From: Eubacterium limosum
GTDB lineage: Bacteria > Bacillota > Clostridia > Eubacteriales > Eubacteriaceae
Assembly (NCBI RefSeq): GCF_000807675.2
Contig: NZ_CP019962.1
Span: 2,976,001-3,040,000, forward strand
Direction: 5' to 3'
Length of the DNA: 64,000 nucleotides
Position numbers and translations under genes: made by a program. This document shows, one piece after another, positions 53,074-61,873 of this stretch (position 1 is the stretch's first letter; the number at the start of each line of letters is the position of its first letter). The notes beneath the pieces were generated by a model. The model made no database searches. It had not been told where the DNA came from and was given only the letters and a program-made list of their open reading frames with translations.

Positions 53074-54837
53074 ATGCTGAAAATATTTAAGTATCTCAGA
53101 AAAAAGGACTGGGGACTCATACTTCTCAGTTTGGTCTTTATTATAATCCAGGTGTGGCTGGATTTAAAAATGCCGGATTATATGTCTGGGATCACCCGTC
53201 TGGTGCAAACAGAAGGCAGTGCCATGGCTGATATTCTGATCTCCGGTGGTAAAATGCTGCTGTGTACGCTTGGAAGTTTTGCTGCGGCAGTAGTAGTAGG
53301 TTTTTTGGTGGCAAAAATTGCGGCAGGCTTATCTATGAGACTACGGGAAAAGGTATATGATAAAACGATGTCCTTTTCTATGGAAGAAATTAACGGATTT
53401 TCGACGGCCAGTCTTATTATCCGCTCCACCAACGACATCACACAAATACAGATGTGCGTAACTATGGGATTACAAGCTATTATCAAAGCGCCCATTATGG
53501 CAGTATGGGCGATTGTAAAAATTGCGGGAAAGGGCTGGGAATGGACGGCAGTTACCGGAGGAGCCGTTTTAATCCTTGTTTTAATGCTGGGGATCATCAT
53601 TGCACTGACTATGCCAAAATTCAAGAGCATTCAGAAATATACTGATAACCTAAACCGTGTGACCAGAGAAAATCTTACAGGTCTACGTGTAGTCCGTGCA
53701 TATCATGCAGAGAACTATCAGGAAGCCCGTTTTGAAAAAGCCAATAACGACTTAACTCAAAACAACCTGTTTACGAGCCGTGCGATGGCTTTTATGCAGC
53801 CGGGGATGCAACTTCTGATGTCCGGCCTGGGACTTGCCATCTACTGGATTGGTGTTTATTTGATTGACGGAGCTATTGGCCCAGATAAGTTGACGCTGTT
53901 TTCCGATATGGTTGTTTTCCAACAGTATGCGATGCAAGTAGTTATGGCATTTATGTTATTGACAATGACACTTATTATTTTGCCTCGTGCTGCTGTTTCT
54001 GCAAAGCGTGTCAATGAGGTGCTGGATAGCGAAGAAAAGATTGCGGATGGAACCACTACTGGCCCTGAGTTATATGAACAGGGGGAAGTTGAATTTAAGA
54101 ACGTCAGCTTCCGTTATCCTGACGCAGAGGATTATATTCTTCATGACATTAATTTCACCGCTCATAAAGGCGAAACAGTGGCTTTTATCGGCTCTACAGG
54201 TTCCGGCAAAAGCACATTGATCAATCTTGTACTACGGTTTTATGATACTACCGAAGGCGATGTGCTTGTGGATGGCGTCAATGTTAAGGAATATACGCAG
54301 GAAGTCCTTCACAACAAGTTGGGCTATGTACCTCAAAAAGCAGTCATGTTCAGCGGAACTGTAGCTTCTAATGTAACATACGGTGAGAACGGTAAGGCTC
54401 CCGCCGAGACGGACGACATCCGGGAAGCTATTGACATTGCCCAAGCAACTGAATTTGTGGAAAAAATGAACGGCACTTATGAAGCGACCATTGTGCAGGG
54501 TGGCACGAATGTGTCTGGTGGCCAAAAACAGAGGCTTGCCATTGCAAGGGCAATCTGCCGACGGCCGGAAATCTATGTATTTGACGATTCTTTTTCAGCT
54601 TTGGATTATAAGACAGATCGTAGTTTGAGAAGAATGCTGAGAGAAAAGACAAGCGGCACAACCAGCCTGATTGTTGCTCAAAAAATCGGAACGATCATGG
54701 ATGCTGATAAGATTATTGTTTTGGATGAAGGCAAGGTGGTTGGGCAAGGTACTCATCATGAGCTTTTAAAGACCTGTCCTGTCTACCTGGAAATTGCTCA
54801 ATCTCAGTTGTCAAAGGAGGAGATCGAAAATGCCTGA
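53074..54837 (+). CDS. ABC exporter half-transporter, degenerate-site subunit
   Basis: This 587-residue half-exporter has an N-terminal six-helix membrane domain (about 1-320) and an NBD (about 335-587). The NBD contains the Walker A STGSGKST, signature VSGGQKQRLAIA and Walker B IYVFDDSFSALD. The catalytic Glu after Walker B is Asp, as in the non-catalytic half of heterodimeric exporters such as LmrC and TM287. The ATG follows AAGGAGG. It pairs with the next gene, which has a canonical site, so the complex is probably a heterodimeric drug, lipid or peptide exporter. Confidence 0.92.
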   Translation: MLKIFKYLRKKDWGLILLSLVFIIIQVWLDLKMPDYMSGITRLVQTEGSAMADILISGGKMLLCTLGSFAAAVVVGFLVAKIAAGLSMRLREKVYDKTMSFSMEEINGFSTASLIIRSTNDITQIQMCVTMGLQAIIKAPIMAVWAIVKIAGKGWEWTAVTGGAVLILVLMLGIIIALTMPKFKSIQKYTDNLNRVTRENLTGLRVVRAYHAENYQEARFEKANNDLTQNNLFTSRAMAFMQPGMQLLMSGLGLAIYWIGVYLIDGAIGPDKLTLFSDMVVFQQYAMQVVMAFMLLTMTLIILPRAAVSAKRVNEVLDSEEKIADGTTTGPELYEQGEVEFKNVSFRYPDAEDYILHDINFTAHKGETVAFIGSTGSGKSTLINLVLRFYDTTEGDVLVDGVNVKEYTQEVLHNKLGYVPQKAVMFSGTVASNVTYGENGKAPAETDDIREAIDIAQATEFVEKMNGTYEATIVQGGTNVSGGQKQRLAIARAICRRPEIYVFDDSFSALDYKTDRSLRRMLREKTSGTTSLIVAQKIGTIMDADKIIVLDEGKVVGQGTHHELLKTCPVYLEIAQSQLSKEEIENA

Positions 54838-56719
54838 AAATGAATATACGATAGGAGAACATAAAAATCAAACTCCGAAGCACAGTGGTCTCAGTGGTCC
54901 AGGCAGTTCTGGTGGCCCTGGCGGTCCGGGAGGAATAGGTAGTGTGGGAGCCGCTGAAAAAGCCGACGACTTTGGAAAAGCAATCGGTCAGCTTCTTTCT
55001 TATTGTAAGAAGTATTTGCCTTTTATGATCGTTGCCATTGTACTGGCTGCTGCAGGTGCAATTTTGAACATCATCGGTCCCAGCAAGCTTGCAGATATTA
55101 CAGACTTGATTACCGAAGGCTTAATGACTGGCATTGATATAGAAGCTGTTGTCCGTATTTGTATTCTGCTGATTGGCCTCTATATCTGCGGTTGGGCATT
55201 CAGTCTGATCCAGGGACAAATTATGGCGGTGATTACGCAGCGAGTATCCAAAACCTTGCGTACGGATATTTCTGCTAAGATTAACCGCTTGCCACTGAAA
55301 TACTATGATTCTACCAGTATCGGCAATACCTTGTCCCGTGTTACCAACGATATAGACACTATATCTCAGACTATGAATCAGAGTTTAGGTACTCTGGTGG
55401 CAGCATTGGCCTCTTTTGTGGGCGCCATCGTGATGATGTTTTATACCAACTGGATAATGGCGTTTACTGCGATTATTGCAAGTTTATTGGGATTTGCATT
55501 GATGATGATGATGATCTCCCATTCACAAAAATTCTTTTTATGGCAGCAAACGGAACTTGGTGCCATCAACGGACACATTGAAGAAACCTATGCTGGCCAC
55601 AATGTGGTAAAAGCCTATAACAATGAGAAAAAGGCAAAAAAAGAATTCTGTCAAATGAACAGCCGCCTATATGACAGTGCTTGGAAAAGCCAGTTTATGT
55701 CTGGACTTATGCAGCCGCTGATGAGCTTTGTTGGTAACTTCGGTTATGTAACGGTCTGTATTGTGGGCGCAGTGCTTGCCCTGAATGGACAGATCTCTTT
55801 TGGTGTTATTGTTGCTTTTATGATGTATGTGCGTATGTTCACTCAACCGCTGTCTCAGCTCGCTCAGGCGGCTACCAGCCTTCAGTCCACCGCCGCTGCC
55901 TGTGAACGTGTATTTGTGTTTTTGGATGAAAAAGAAATGGACGATGAAAGTTACAAAGCAAAAGAACTTTCAAATGTTCGCGGTGATGTAGAATTTCGAG
56001 ATGTCCGTTTCGGTTACAATGAGGATAAGACGATCATTAACGGTTTTTCAGCCAAAGCAAAAGCTGGCCAAAAAATCGCCATTGTCGGCCCTACCGGCGC
56101 AGGAAAGACTACAATGGTTAATCTGCTGATGCGGTTTTATGAAACTAATTCCGGTGATATTTTCATTGACGGAACTTCCAGCAAAGATGTGACCAGAGAA
56201 AACCTGCGCAGCCAATTCTGTATGGTATTGCAGGATACATGGCTTTTTGAAGGTACCATCCGTGAAAATATTGTTTACTCCAAGGAAGACGTTTCCGATG
56301 CGGAAGTTGAGAAAGCCTGCAAAGCAGTTGGCCTCCACCATTACATCAAAACCCTTCCCAAAGGATACGACACGGTACTTGGCGACAATGCCAGCTTGTC
56401 CCAGGGGCAGAAGCAGCTTATTACTATTGCACGCGCTATGATTGCAAATGCGCCGATTCTGATTCTGGATGAGGCAACAAGCTCTGTGGATACTCGAACT
56501 GAAACGCTTATCCAAAATGCTATGGATAAGCTGATGGCAGGCAGAACTTCCTTTGTTATTGCACACCGCCTGTCAACCATCCGTAATTCTGATTTGATTC
56601 TGGTTATGAAGGATGGCGACATCATTGAGAGTGGCAATCACGATACTTTGATGGCACAGGGCGGTTTCTATACCGAACTATACAACAGTCAGTTTGTAGA
56701 TATCGTCGAGTCGGCGTAA
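54830..56719 (+). CDS. ABC exporter half-transporter, canonical-site subunit
   Basis: This 629-residue partner has a glycine/proline/serine-rich N-terminus (about residues 15-40, with GGPGGPGG), then a six-helix membrane domain (about 60-360) and an NBD with Walker A GPTGAGKTT, signature LSQGQKQLI and Walker B LILDEATSSVD with a proper Glu. The signature's LSQGQ, where Gly replaces the second Ser position, is common in such subunits. The ATG at 54830 follows GGAG and overlaps the previous stop by eight bases, indicating translational coupling. The Gly-rich leader is unusual; it may be a linker outside the membrane domain. Confidence 0.93.
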   Translation: MPENEYTIGEHKNQTPKHSGLSGPGSSGGPGGPGGIGSVGAAEKADDFGKAIGQLLSYCKKYLPFMIVAIVLAAAGAILNIIGPSKLADITDLITEGLMTGIDIEAVVRICILLIGLYICGWAFSLIQGQIMAVITQRVSKTLRTDISAKINRLPLKYYDSTSIGNTLSRVTNDIDTISQTMNQSLGTLVAALASFVGAIVMMFYTNWIMAFTAIIASLLGFALMMMMISHSQKFFLWQQTELGAINGHIEETYAGHNVVKAYNNEKKAKKEFCQMNSRLYDSAWKSQFMSGLMQPLMSFVGNFGYVTVCIVGAVLALNGQISFGVIVAFMMYVRMFTQPLSQLAQAATSLQSTAAACERVFVFLDEKEMDDESYKAKELSNVRGDVEFRDVRFGYNEDKTIINGFSAKAKAGQKIAIVGPTGAGKTTMVNLLMRFYETNSGDIFIDGTSSKDVTRENLRSQFCMVLQDTWLFEGTIRENIVYSKEDVSDAEVEKACKAVGLHHYIKTLPKGYDTVLGDNASLSQGQKQLITIARAMIANAPILILDEATSSVDTRTETLIQNAMDKLMAGRTSFVIAHRLSTIRNSDLILVMKDGDIIESGNHDTLMAQGGFYTELYNSQFVDIVESA

Positions 56720-57043
56720 ACAAAGTGCGGAGAAATGGGAAACCTTCGTTTCCATAACACGGAAAAAATTAATAGGAGAAAACATGAACCGGATGTGATT
56801 TGTTTTATCTATGTGGGCAAGATTTAGATTCCGCTTTACCAGCTAAATTTATCTACAGATGCAGCAAAACCGATGTGATAAAAATCACGTCGGTTCTACA
56901 AGAAATTTTATTTGTTTCTTTAAATAATCCTCCGCATAATGCGTTGACTCATCTGTCTAAAGATCAAATTCAGTATTGAATTTGGTCTTTTTTATGTTTA
57001 CAATAGACCTTAGTGACAAAATAATGAAAAAGGAAGTGTGAAA
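56720..57043. other. Intergenic region after the ABC exporter
   Basis: This 324-base region has an ATG-AAC-CGG-ATG-TGA after a good AGGAGAAA (near 56773), too short to be a gene but possibly a remnant. AACCGATGTGAT (56868-56879) and ATCACGTCGGTT (56884-56895) form a 12-base stem with one G-U, without a U-tract. A terminator follows at 56961. No other gene is seen. Confidence 0.5.
56961..56993 (+). terminator. Terminator before the M24 peptidase gene
   Basis: AGATCAAATTCA (56961-56972) pairs with TGAATTTGGTCT (56977-56988), 12 pairs with one G-U, and T residues follow to 56993. Confidence 0.8.
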
Positions 57044-58276
57044 ATGCCGTTATCACAGAATTTTTATAGACAAACCCGCAGGGAATTAGGTGAAAAGCTG
57101 GAGCCGGAAAGCCTGGCGATCGTCTATTCCGGACGGGCGGTTCAGCAGTCTTTGGACGCCGACTATCCCTTTTATACCGATAACAACTTTTATTATCTGA
57201 CGGGCATTGAAGAGCCTGATGTGACCCTTTTGATGAAAAAGGATGCAGGCGGCGAGGTTTCGGAGTGTTTATTCATTGATGAGCCAGACCCCTTCAAGGA
57301 GAAATGGGTAGGCGCCAAGATCAGTATTGAAGAAGCTCAGGCGTTGTCTGGCATTGAAGATGTGCGCTATAATACTGAGCTGGAGTCTTTTATTTTACAG
57401 GAAACCCGTTTTGATAACCTGTATTTTGATTTTACCATGCCCAAGCACCAGAGCTTTGCAACCAGCGATCCGCAGGTCAAGCTGCTGTTCGCGGATATGG
57501 AGCTTCAAAACCTTCAGCCCTATCTGACCGCCATGCGGCTGATTAAAAAGCCCGAGGAAGTCCAGGCGCTGCGTGACGCCATTGAAATAACCGCGAAGGG
57601 AATCGACGCTATTCTTGAAAATCTGAAACCGGATATGAAGGAATACCAGATTCAGGCGGTTTTTGAATATACCATCAATATGCTGGGCGCCCAGGGAGTT
57701 TCCTTCCAGACCATTGCGGCCTCAGGAAAAAGCGCTACGGTGCTGCATTATATTAAAAACCAGGCGACTATGAAGGGAAGCGACATGGTGCTTCTGGACC
57801 TGGGGGCCCGCTACAAGGGCTATTGTGGCGATATCAGCCGAACCTTTCCGGTTTCAGGAGCATATACCGATGAACAGGCCATGGTCTACAATATGGTTCT
57901 CGAGGCCCAGAGAGAGCTGATCCAGATGTACCAGCCCGGTGCAAAAATGCTGGATATTCAACAGGCAACCAAGGATATTTTTCTTGAAAAATGCTTAAAA
58001 AATAACATTGTGCCTAAGAATAAGGACATCAATGAATTCTATTATCACGGCATTGGCCATTCGCTGGGCCTGGATACCCATGACACCAACGATAAACGGG
58101 AATACATCCTGGAACCCGGCATGGTCATCACCTGTGAGCCTGGTCTTTACATTGCGGAAATGGGGATGGGCGTGCGGATCGAGGATGATATTCTCGTGAC
58201 AGAAAACGGGCCGGAAAACCTGTCACCGCAGATTCCAAAGGATATTGACATCATTGAAAAACGGATGAAGGGATAA
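57044..58276 (+). CDS. M24 family aminopeptidase P-like metallopeptidase
   Basis: This 410-residue enzyme cleaves N-terminal residues before proline. The N-terminal creatinase-like domain (about 5-165) is followed by the M24 catalytic fold with metal ligands Asp in LLDLGARYKGYCGDISRTFP (two Asp), His in YHGIGHSLGLDTHD, and Glu in TCEPGLYI and RIEDDILVT. All five ligands are present. The ATG at 57044 is preferred over a GTG at 57038, as GGAAG is at a better distance. It is monocistronic. The gene's last 15 bases belong to an 18-base direct repeat (see intergenic entry). Confidence 0.93.
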   Translation: MPLSQNFYRQTRRELGEKLEPESLAIVYSGRAVQQSLDADYPFYTDNNFYYLTGIEEPDVTLLMKKDAGGEVSECLFIDEPDPFKEKWVGAKISIEEAQALSGIEDVRYNTELESFILQETRFDNLYFDFTMPKHQSFATSDPQVKLLFADMELQNLQPYLTAMRLIKKPEEVQALRDAIEITAKGIDAILENLKPDMKEYQIQAVFEYTINMLGAQGVSFQTIAASGKSATVLHYIKNQATMKGSDMVLLDLGARYKGYCGDISRTFPVSGAYTDEQAMVYNMVLEAQRELIQMYQPGAKMLDIQQATKDIFLEKCLKNNIVPKNKDINEFYYHGIGHSLGLDTHDTNDKREYILEPGMVITCEPGLYIAEMGMGVRIEDDILVTENGPENLSPQIPKDIDIIEKRMKG

Positions 58277-58279
58277 GCT
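58262..58279 (+). repeat. 18-base direct repeat, copy 1 (end of the M24 gene)
   Basis: CGGATGAAGGGATAAGCT lies at the end of the M24 coding region, including its stop. It recurs at 58516-58533, 254 bases later. Confidence 0.75.
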
Positions 58280-58291
58280 GCTTTAAACTGT

Positions 58292-58470
58292 AAAAAAGCG
58301 GCATCGTCCGAGACTGCGCCTTTTATCCAGATAAGTAAAAAGGTCCAGGCGCTACGAAAACGGCCTGGAATCTAGTCGCTTTATAGGGTATGCTGGACAT
58401 AGGTGCGTTCAAGCATTCACTTTATTAAAAAGATACCGGTGTAAATGCAGTGCCCGCAGGACGCTTTTTT
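58292..58470 (+). ncRNA. Candidate structured RNA (unidentified)
   Basis: AAAAAAGCG (58292-58300) can pair with CGCTTTTTT (58462-58470), and ACTGC (58313-58317) with GCAGT (58447-58451), closing a domain of about 180 nucleotides with internal hairpins, for example CCAGGC (58345-58350) with GCCTGG (58363-58368). The 3' end TTTTTT could act as a terminator. The closing stem is a mutually exclusive alternative to the short M24 hairpin. It does not match tmRNA, RNase P, SRP or 6S consensus features I can recall. Confidence 0.3.
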
Positions 58471-58515
58471 CTTCCTTAGGTAACTTCATCTCTTGAGGTT
58501 TTTTGACACTTGAAG

Positions 58516-58533
58516 CGGATGAAGGGATAAGCT
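58516..58533 (+). repeat. 18-base direct repeat, copy 2
   Basis: This copy is identical to 58262-58279 and brackets a 236-base segment. Confidence 0.75.
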
Positions 58534-58558
58534 CTTTTGTTTTTTCAAGGAAAGGGGC

Positions 58559-58587
58559 TTGACAAAATTGTCCTGTAGGTTTATCCT
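58559..58587 (+). promoter_or_regulatory. metK promoter
   Basis: TTGACA (58559-58564) and TATCCT (58582-58587) with 17 bases between; the -10 is weak. Confidence 0.6.
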
Positions 58588-58607
58588 ATTACAAGTAATT
58601 GAATATT

Positions 58608-58704
58608 TACCTATCCAGAGAGGTGGAGGGACAGGCCCGATGAAACCCGGCAACCAGCATAAGCATGGTGCCAATACCTGCAGTCAAACTGTAATGATGG
58701 GGTT
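58608..58704 (+). promoter_or_regulatory. SAM-I (S-box) riboswitch
   Basis: The core reads AGAGAGGTGGAGGGAC, GGCCCGATGAAACCCGGCAA, CC and GGTGCCAAT in the order expected for an S-box aptamer. The P1 stem is CCTATC (58610-58615) with GATGGG (58697-58702). The following ATGGGGTT (58698-58705) can pair with AACCCCAT in the terminator to make an antiterminator, so SAM binding would close P1 and allow termination before metK. Confidence 0.95.
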
Positions 58705-58717
58705 TTTGAACGAATCT

Positions 58718-58745
58718 AACCCCATGCGCGCATGGGGTTCATTTT
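58718..58745 (+). terminator. Riboswitch expression platform terminator
   Basis: AACCCCATGCG (58718-58728) and CGCATGGGGTT (58729-58739) form a perfect self-complementary stem, followed by CATTTTATTT. It is the SAM-dependent terminator for metK. Confidence 0.9.
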
Positions 58746-58824
58746 ATTTAAGGATTTGAAAAATCTGTGATCTTTATCAAGGGTAAATAGAATTACGACA
58801 ATACAAATTTTTAAGGAGCGAATA

Positions 58825-60003
58825 ATGAAACAATTATTTACCTCAGAATCCGTTACTGAAGGCCATCCGGATAAAATCTGTGACCAGATTTCCGATGCGG
58901 TGCTGGACGCGATCATCGAACAGGACCCAATGGCCCGTGTTGCCTGTGAAACGTCCGTATCAACTGGTTTGGTTTTAGTGGCGGGTGAAATCACCACCAA
59001 CTGCTATGCAGACATTCCAAAAATCGTCCGTGAAACCATCCGCGGTATCGGTTATGACCGCGCGAAATATGGCTTCGACTGTGAAACCTGCGCGGTTTTA
59101 ACCTCCATTGACGAACAGTCTTCAGACATTGCCATGGGCGTCGACAAGGCCCTTGAAGCAAAAGAAGGAAAGCTGGAAGAGGAAGACCTGGCTACCGGCG
59201 CTGGGGACCAGGGGATGATGTTTGGCTTTGCGTGCAACGAAACACCGGAGCTCATGCCAATGCCGATCTCGCTGGCCCACAAGCTGACCAAAAAGCTTTC
59301 AGACGTGCGCAAACAGGGTGAGGTCGATTACCTGAGACCAGATGGAAAATCTCAGGTGACGGTTGAATACAACGATGGGGTACCCACCAGAGTGGACACC
59401 GTGGTCATCTCAACTCAGCACAGCGCAGATGTGGACGCGGCCACCATCCGTGAGGATATGATCGAAAAAGTTATTAAACCTGTGATTGATCCGGCTCTTC
59501 TGGATGAAAACACCAAATATTTCATCAACCCGACCGGTCGTTTTGTTATCGGCGGACCGCAGGGGGACGCCGGCTTAACCGGACGTAAGATTATCGTAGA
59601 CACCTACGGCGGATATGGACGTCACGGCGGCGGCGCTTTCTCAGGAAAGGATCCGACAAAGGTTGACCGTTCTGCGGCTTACGCAGCCCGTTACGTTGCC
59701 AAAAACATTGTGGCGGCAGGTCTGGCTGATAAATGTGAGGTACAGCTTGCCTATGCCATCGGTGTGGCTGAACCGGTATCTGTTTTTGTCGATACCTTTG
59801 GAACCGGCAAGATTGCCGACGATAAAATTGCAGATCTGGTAAGAAAGCATTTTGATCTAAGACCAGCTGCAATCATCAAGAATCTTGACCTGAGAAAACC
59901 GATCTACAAGCAGGTTGCCGCTTATGGCCATTTTGGCAGAAACGACCTGGATTTGCCATGGGAAAAAACAGACGTGGCTGAAAAATTAAAAGCAGAAGCT
60001 TAA
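58825..60003 (+). CDS. metK: S-adenosylmethionine synthetase
   Basis: The enzyme makes S-adenosylmethionine from methionine and ATP. The 392-residue protein has [22 protein letters not shown] at the N-terminus, [16 protein letters not shown] (about 125-140), the Mg- and phosphate-binding [22 protein letters not shown], and the C-terminal [16 protein letters not shown]. It is preceded by the SAM riboswitch. The ATG follows AAGGAGCG. Its length is standard. Confidence 0.98.
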   Translation: MKQLFTSESVTEGHPDKICDQISDAVLDAIIEQDPMARVACETSVSTGLVLVAGEITTNCYADIPKIVRETIRGIGYDRAKYGFDCETCAVLTSIDEQSSDIAMGVDKALEAKEGKLEEEDLATGAGDQGMMFGFACNETPELMPMPISLAHKLTKKLSDVRKQGEVDYLRPDGKSQVTVEYNDGVPTRVDTVVISTQHSADVDAATIREDMIEKVIKPVIDPALLDENTKYFINPTGRFVIGGPQGDAGLTGRKIIVDTYGGYGRHGGGAFSGKDPTKVDRSAAYAARYVAKNIVAAGLADKCEVQLAYAIGVAEPVSVFVDTFGTGKIADDKIADLVRKHFDLRPAAIIKNLDLRKPIYKQVAAYGHFGRNDLDLPWEKTDVAEKLKAEA

Positions 60004-60009
60004 AAGCAG

Positions 60010-60048
60010 AGGATCACAGCTGAAAAGTTGTGATCCTTTATCTTTTTG
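60010..60048 (+). terminator. Terminator after metK
   Basis: AGGATCACA (60010-60018) and TGTGATCCT (60029-60037) are perfectly complementary, followed by TTATCTTTTTG. Confidence 0.8.
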
Positions 60049-60211
60049 TTTCTTAAAAAGGATATAAAGTATCCAAAAATTAAGGCAAAACATGACCGTT
60101 TTGTGTATAATTAATGCATTCGAGTAATAATTTGAATACTTTTAGATAAAACTTGGATAGAAAATCTTGTTTTTGTGCGTTAAAAAGTATAAAATAAACG
60201 GTACAGCATCA

Positions 60212-60225
60212 TTGGCAACTGCCAA
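60212..60225. promoter_or_regulatory. Palindrome before ftsE
   Basis: TTGGCA (60212-60217) and TGCCAA (60220-60225) form a near-contiguous palindrome about 30 bases before the ftsE start, next to a possible -10 (TATAAA near 60188). No regulator is assigned. Confidence 0.35.
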
Positions 60226-60253
60226 AAGACCAAGCTGCTAGGAAGATGATTGA

Positions 60254-60943
60254 ATGATTGAATTTATAAATGTTACAAAAACGTATGATAAAAATGAAAA
60301 AGACGCCTTAAAAAATGTGAACTTGTTTATTGATAAGGGTGAGTTTGTATTTCTGGTTGGCCGCAGCGGCGCCGGGAAGTCTACCTTTATCAAGCTCTTG
60401 CTCCGCGAAATTGACGCGAGTACCGGGACGGTTAAGATCAAGGGCCACGACATTTCCAAGCTTTCCAAAAAAGAGATTCCTTATCTGAGAAGAAAGCTGG
60501 GCGTGGTTTTCCAGGATTTCCGTCTGCTTGAAAATAAAAGCGTGTATGAAAATGTGGCCTATGCCATGGAGATCATTGGCCGGCCCGAGCGCAAGATCCG
60601 CAAAAAAGTGCCGCTGGCACTGGAAATGGTCGGGCTTTCACACCGGGCAAACCATTATCCCAATGAGCTCTCCGGCGGGGAACAGCAGCGTGTTGTTATC
60701 GCCAGAGCCATTATCAACAACCCAAGTATTCTGATCTGTGACGAACCGACAGGGAACCTTGACCCTGTGACGTCGCGTGATATTATGCGTATTCTGGAAG
60801 AAATTAACAAGCATGGCACCACTGTGGTGGTTGTAACCCATGACAGTGAGATGGTTAATATTATGAAAAAAAGGGTATTAACCCTGGATAATGGTTATCT
60901 CACCAGCGATGACGTCAAAGGACGGTACCGCAATGCGAAGTAA
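60254..60943 (+). CDS. ftsE: Cell division ATP-binding protein FtsE
   Basis: FtsE is the ATPase of the FtsEX complex, which activates peptidoglycan hydrolases at the septum. The 229-residue ABC protein has Walker A GRSGAGKST, Q-loop VVFQDFRLL, signature LSGGEQQRVVIA, Walker B ILICDEPTGNLD and H-loop VTHDSEM. All are intact. The ATG follows AGGAAGA. It overlaps ftsX by 11 bases. Confidence 0.96.
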   Translation: MIEFINVTKTYDKNEKDALKNVNLFIDKGEFVFLVGRSGAGKSTFIKLLLREIDASTGTVKIKGHDISKLSKKEIPYLRRKLGVVFQDFRLLENKSVYENVAYAMEIIGRPERKIRKKVPLALEMVGLSHRANHYPNELSGGEQQRVVIARAIINNPSILICDEPTGNLDPVTSRDIMRILEEINKHGTTVVVVTHDSEMVNIMKKRVLTLDNGYLTSDDVKGRYRNAK

Positions 60944-61850
60944 TCACTGGAAAACAATGCCCCGGACGATCCTTCGCGATACAGCACAGAGCATGCAGCG
61001 AAACAGTCTTATGAGTATTGCGGCTGTTTTTTCCATCATTGCAGCGCTGATCATTTTGGGAATCTTTCTGGTGCTTACCATCAATATCCGCCAGGCCACG
61101 GCGAATGTGGAGTCTCAGCTGGAAATGAAAATTTTCCTGAAGGTGGACTACACCGAAGAACAGCGTGCCGGCCTGGAACGGGATCTCAAGGCCAATCCCC
61201 TCATTTCTGAGGTTCGTTTTGAAACAAAGGATGAGGCCCTGGAGAATTTTTCAAGCTCACTGGACGACTACACAGGTCTTCTCAGTGATTTCAGTTCCGA
61301 GAACAATCCCATGCCCGCCTCTTTTATTATTCAGGTAAAGGACTCGGAAAGCATGGACGATGTTAAGGCTTTCGCTCTGACTTACCAGGACAAAGGGGTC
61401 GAATATGTAAAATACGGCGAGGAGTATATCAACGCTTTGCTGAATTTTAACCATTTCGCCAATACAATGAGCATTGTTGTGCTGATTGTCCTGTCAGTCA
61501 TTTCATTGTTTTTGATTTATAATACCATCAAGCTCACGGTGTTTGCGCGCCGGAAGGAGATTGGTATCATGAAATATGTCGGCGCGACCGACGCTTATAT
61601 CCGAACGCCGTTTGTCCTGGAGGGGACTTTTCTGGGGCTGATTGCGGCCGTTGTGGCTGTGATGATCGTGCGTTTGGCTTATTATTATATATTGGGCATG
61701 CTCGGCGGCAGTGTACTGCTTCCCATGACCTCAGCACTGGCGACACCGGATCAGGTAATGGGTCAGCTGATCTTTTTCTTTACAGTTTATGGTGTGGTAA
61801 TCGGTGCGGTGGGCAGTGTGTTCGCTATTCGAAAATTCTTAGACGTATAA
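60933..61850 (+). CDS. ftsX: Cell division membrane protein FtsX
   Basis: The transmembrane partner of FtsE has 305 residues. A cytoplasmic N-terminus is followed by a membrane segment at about 24-48, an extracellular domain (about 50-170, the hydrolase-binding loop), and three further segments at about 175-200, 220-250 and 275-300, including the signature RRKEIGIMKYVGATDAYIRTPFVLEG. The ATG at 60933 lies inside the end of ftsE, so translation is coupled; an earlier ATG at 60891 would add 14 residues and is less likely. The M23 hydrolase gene follows in 23 bases. Confidence 0.95.
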   Translation: MRSNHWKTMPRTILRDTAQSMQRNSLMSIAAVFSIIAALIILGIFLVLTINIRQATANVESQLEMKIFLKVDYTEEQRAGLERDLKANPLISEVRFETKDEALENFSSSLDDYTGLLSDFSSENNPMPASFIIQVKDSESMDDVKAFALTYQDKGVEYVKYGEEYINALLNFNHFANTMSIVVLIVLSVISLFLIYNTIKLTVFARRKEIGIMKYVGATDAYIRTPFVLEGTFLGLIAAVVAVMIVRLAYYYILGMLGGSVLLPMTSALATPDQVMGQLIFFFTVYGVVIGAVGSVFAIRKFLDV

Positions 61851-61873
61851 AAAACAGGAGGGGACTTCAGAAA

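Larger units (their letters stand above)
58277..58604. other. Intergenic segment between the M24 gene and the SAM riboswitch
   Basis: This 328-base region holds no supported gene. The stretch between the two 18-base direct repeats, 58280-58515, is rich in secondary structure (candidate RNA entry). GCTGCTTT (58277-58284) can pair with AAAGCGGC (58295-58302) as a hairpin after the M24 stop. A second hairpin, AAGCTCTTTT with AAAGGGGCTT (58529-58560), follows the second repeat. The metK promoter is at 58559-58587. Confidence 0.5.

Noticed and set aside
51162-56719. Genomic island with two-component system and ABC exporter
   Set aside because: It looks modular and somewhat lower in GC, but no integrase, tRNA or flanking direct repeat is seen, so transfer is not supported beyond suspicion.
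56773-56801. Short ATG-AAC-CGG-ATG-TGA frame after the ABC exporter
   Set aside because: It has a good AGGAGA upstream but encodes only four residues; it may be a leftover of a deleted gene start.
58292-58470. 6S RNA identity for the structured segment
   Set aside because: The length is right, but I could not recognise the conserved 6S central bubble or pairing, so I only call it an unidentified candidate.
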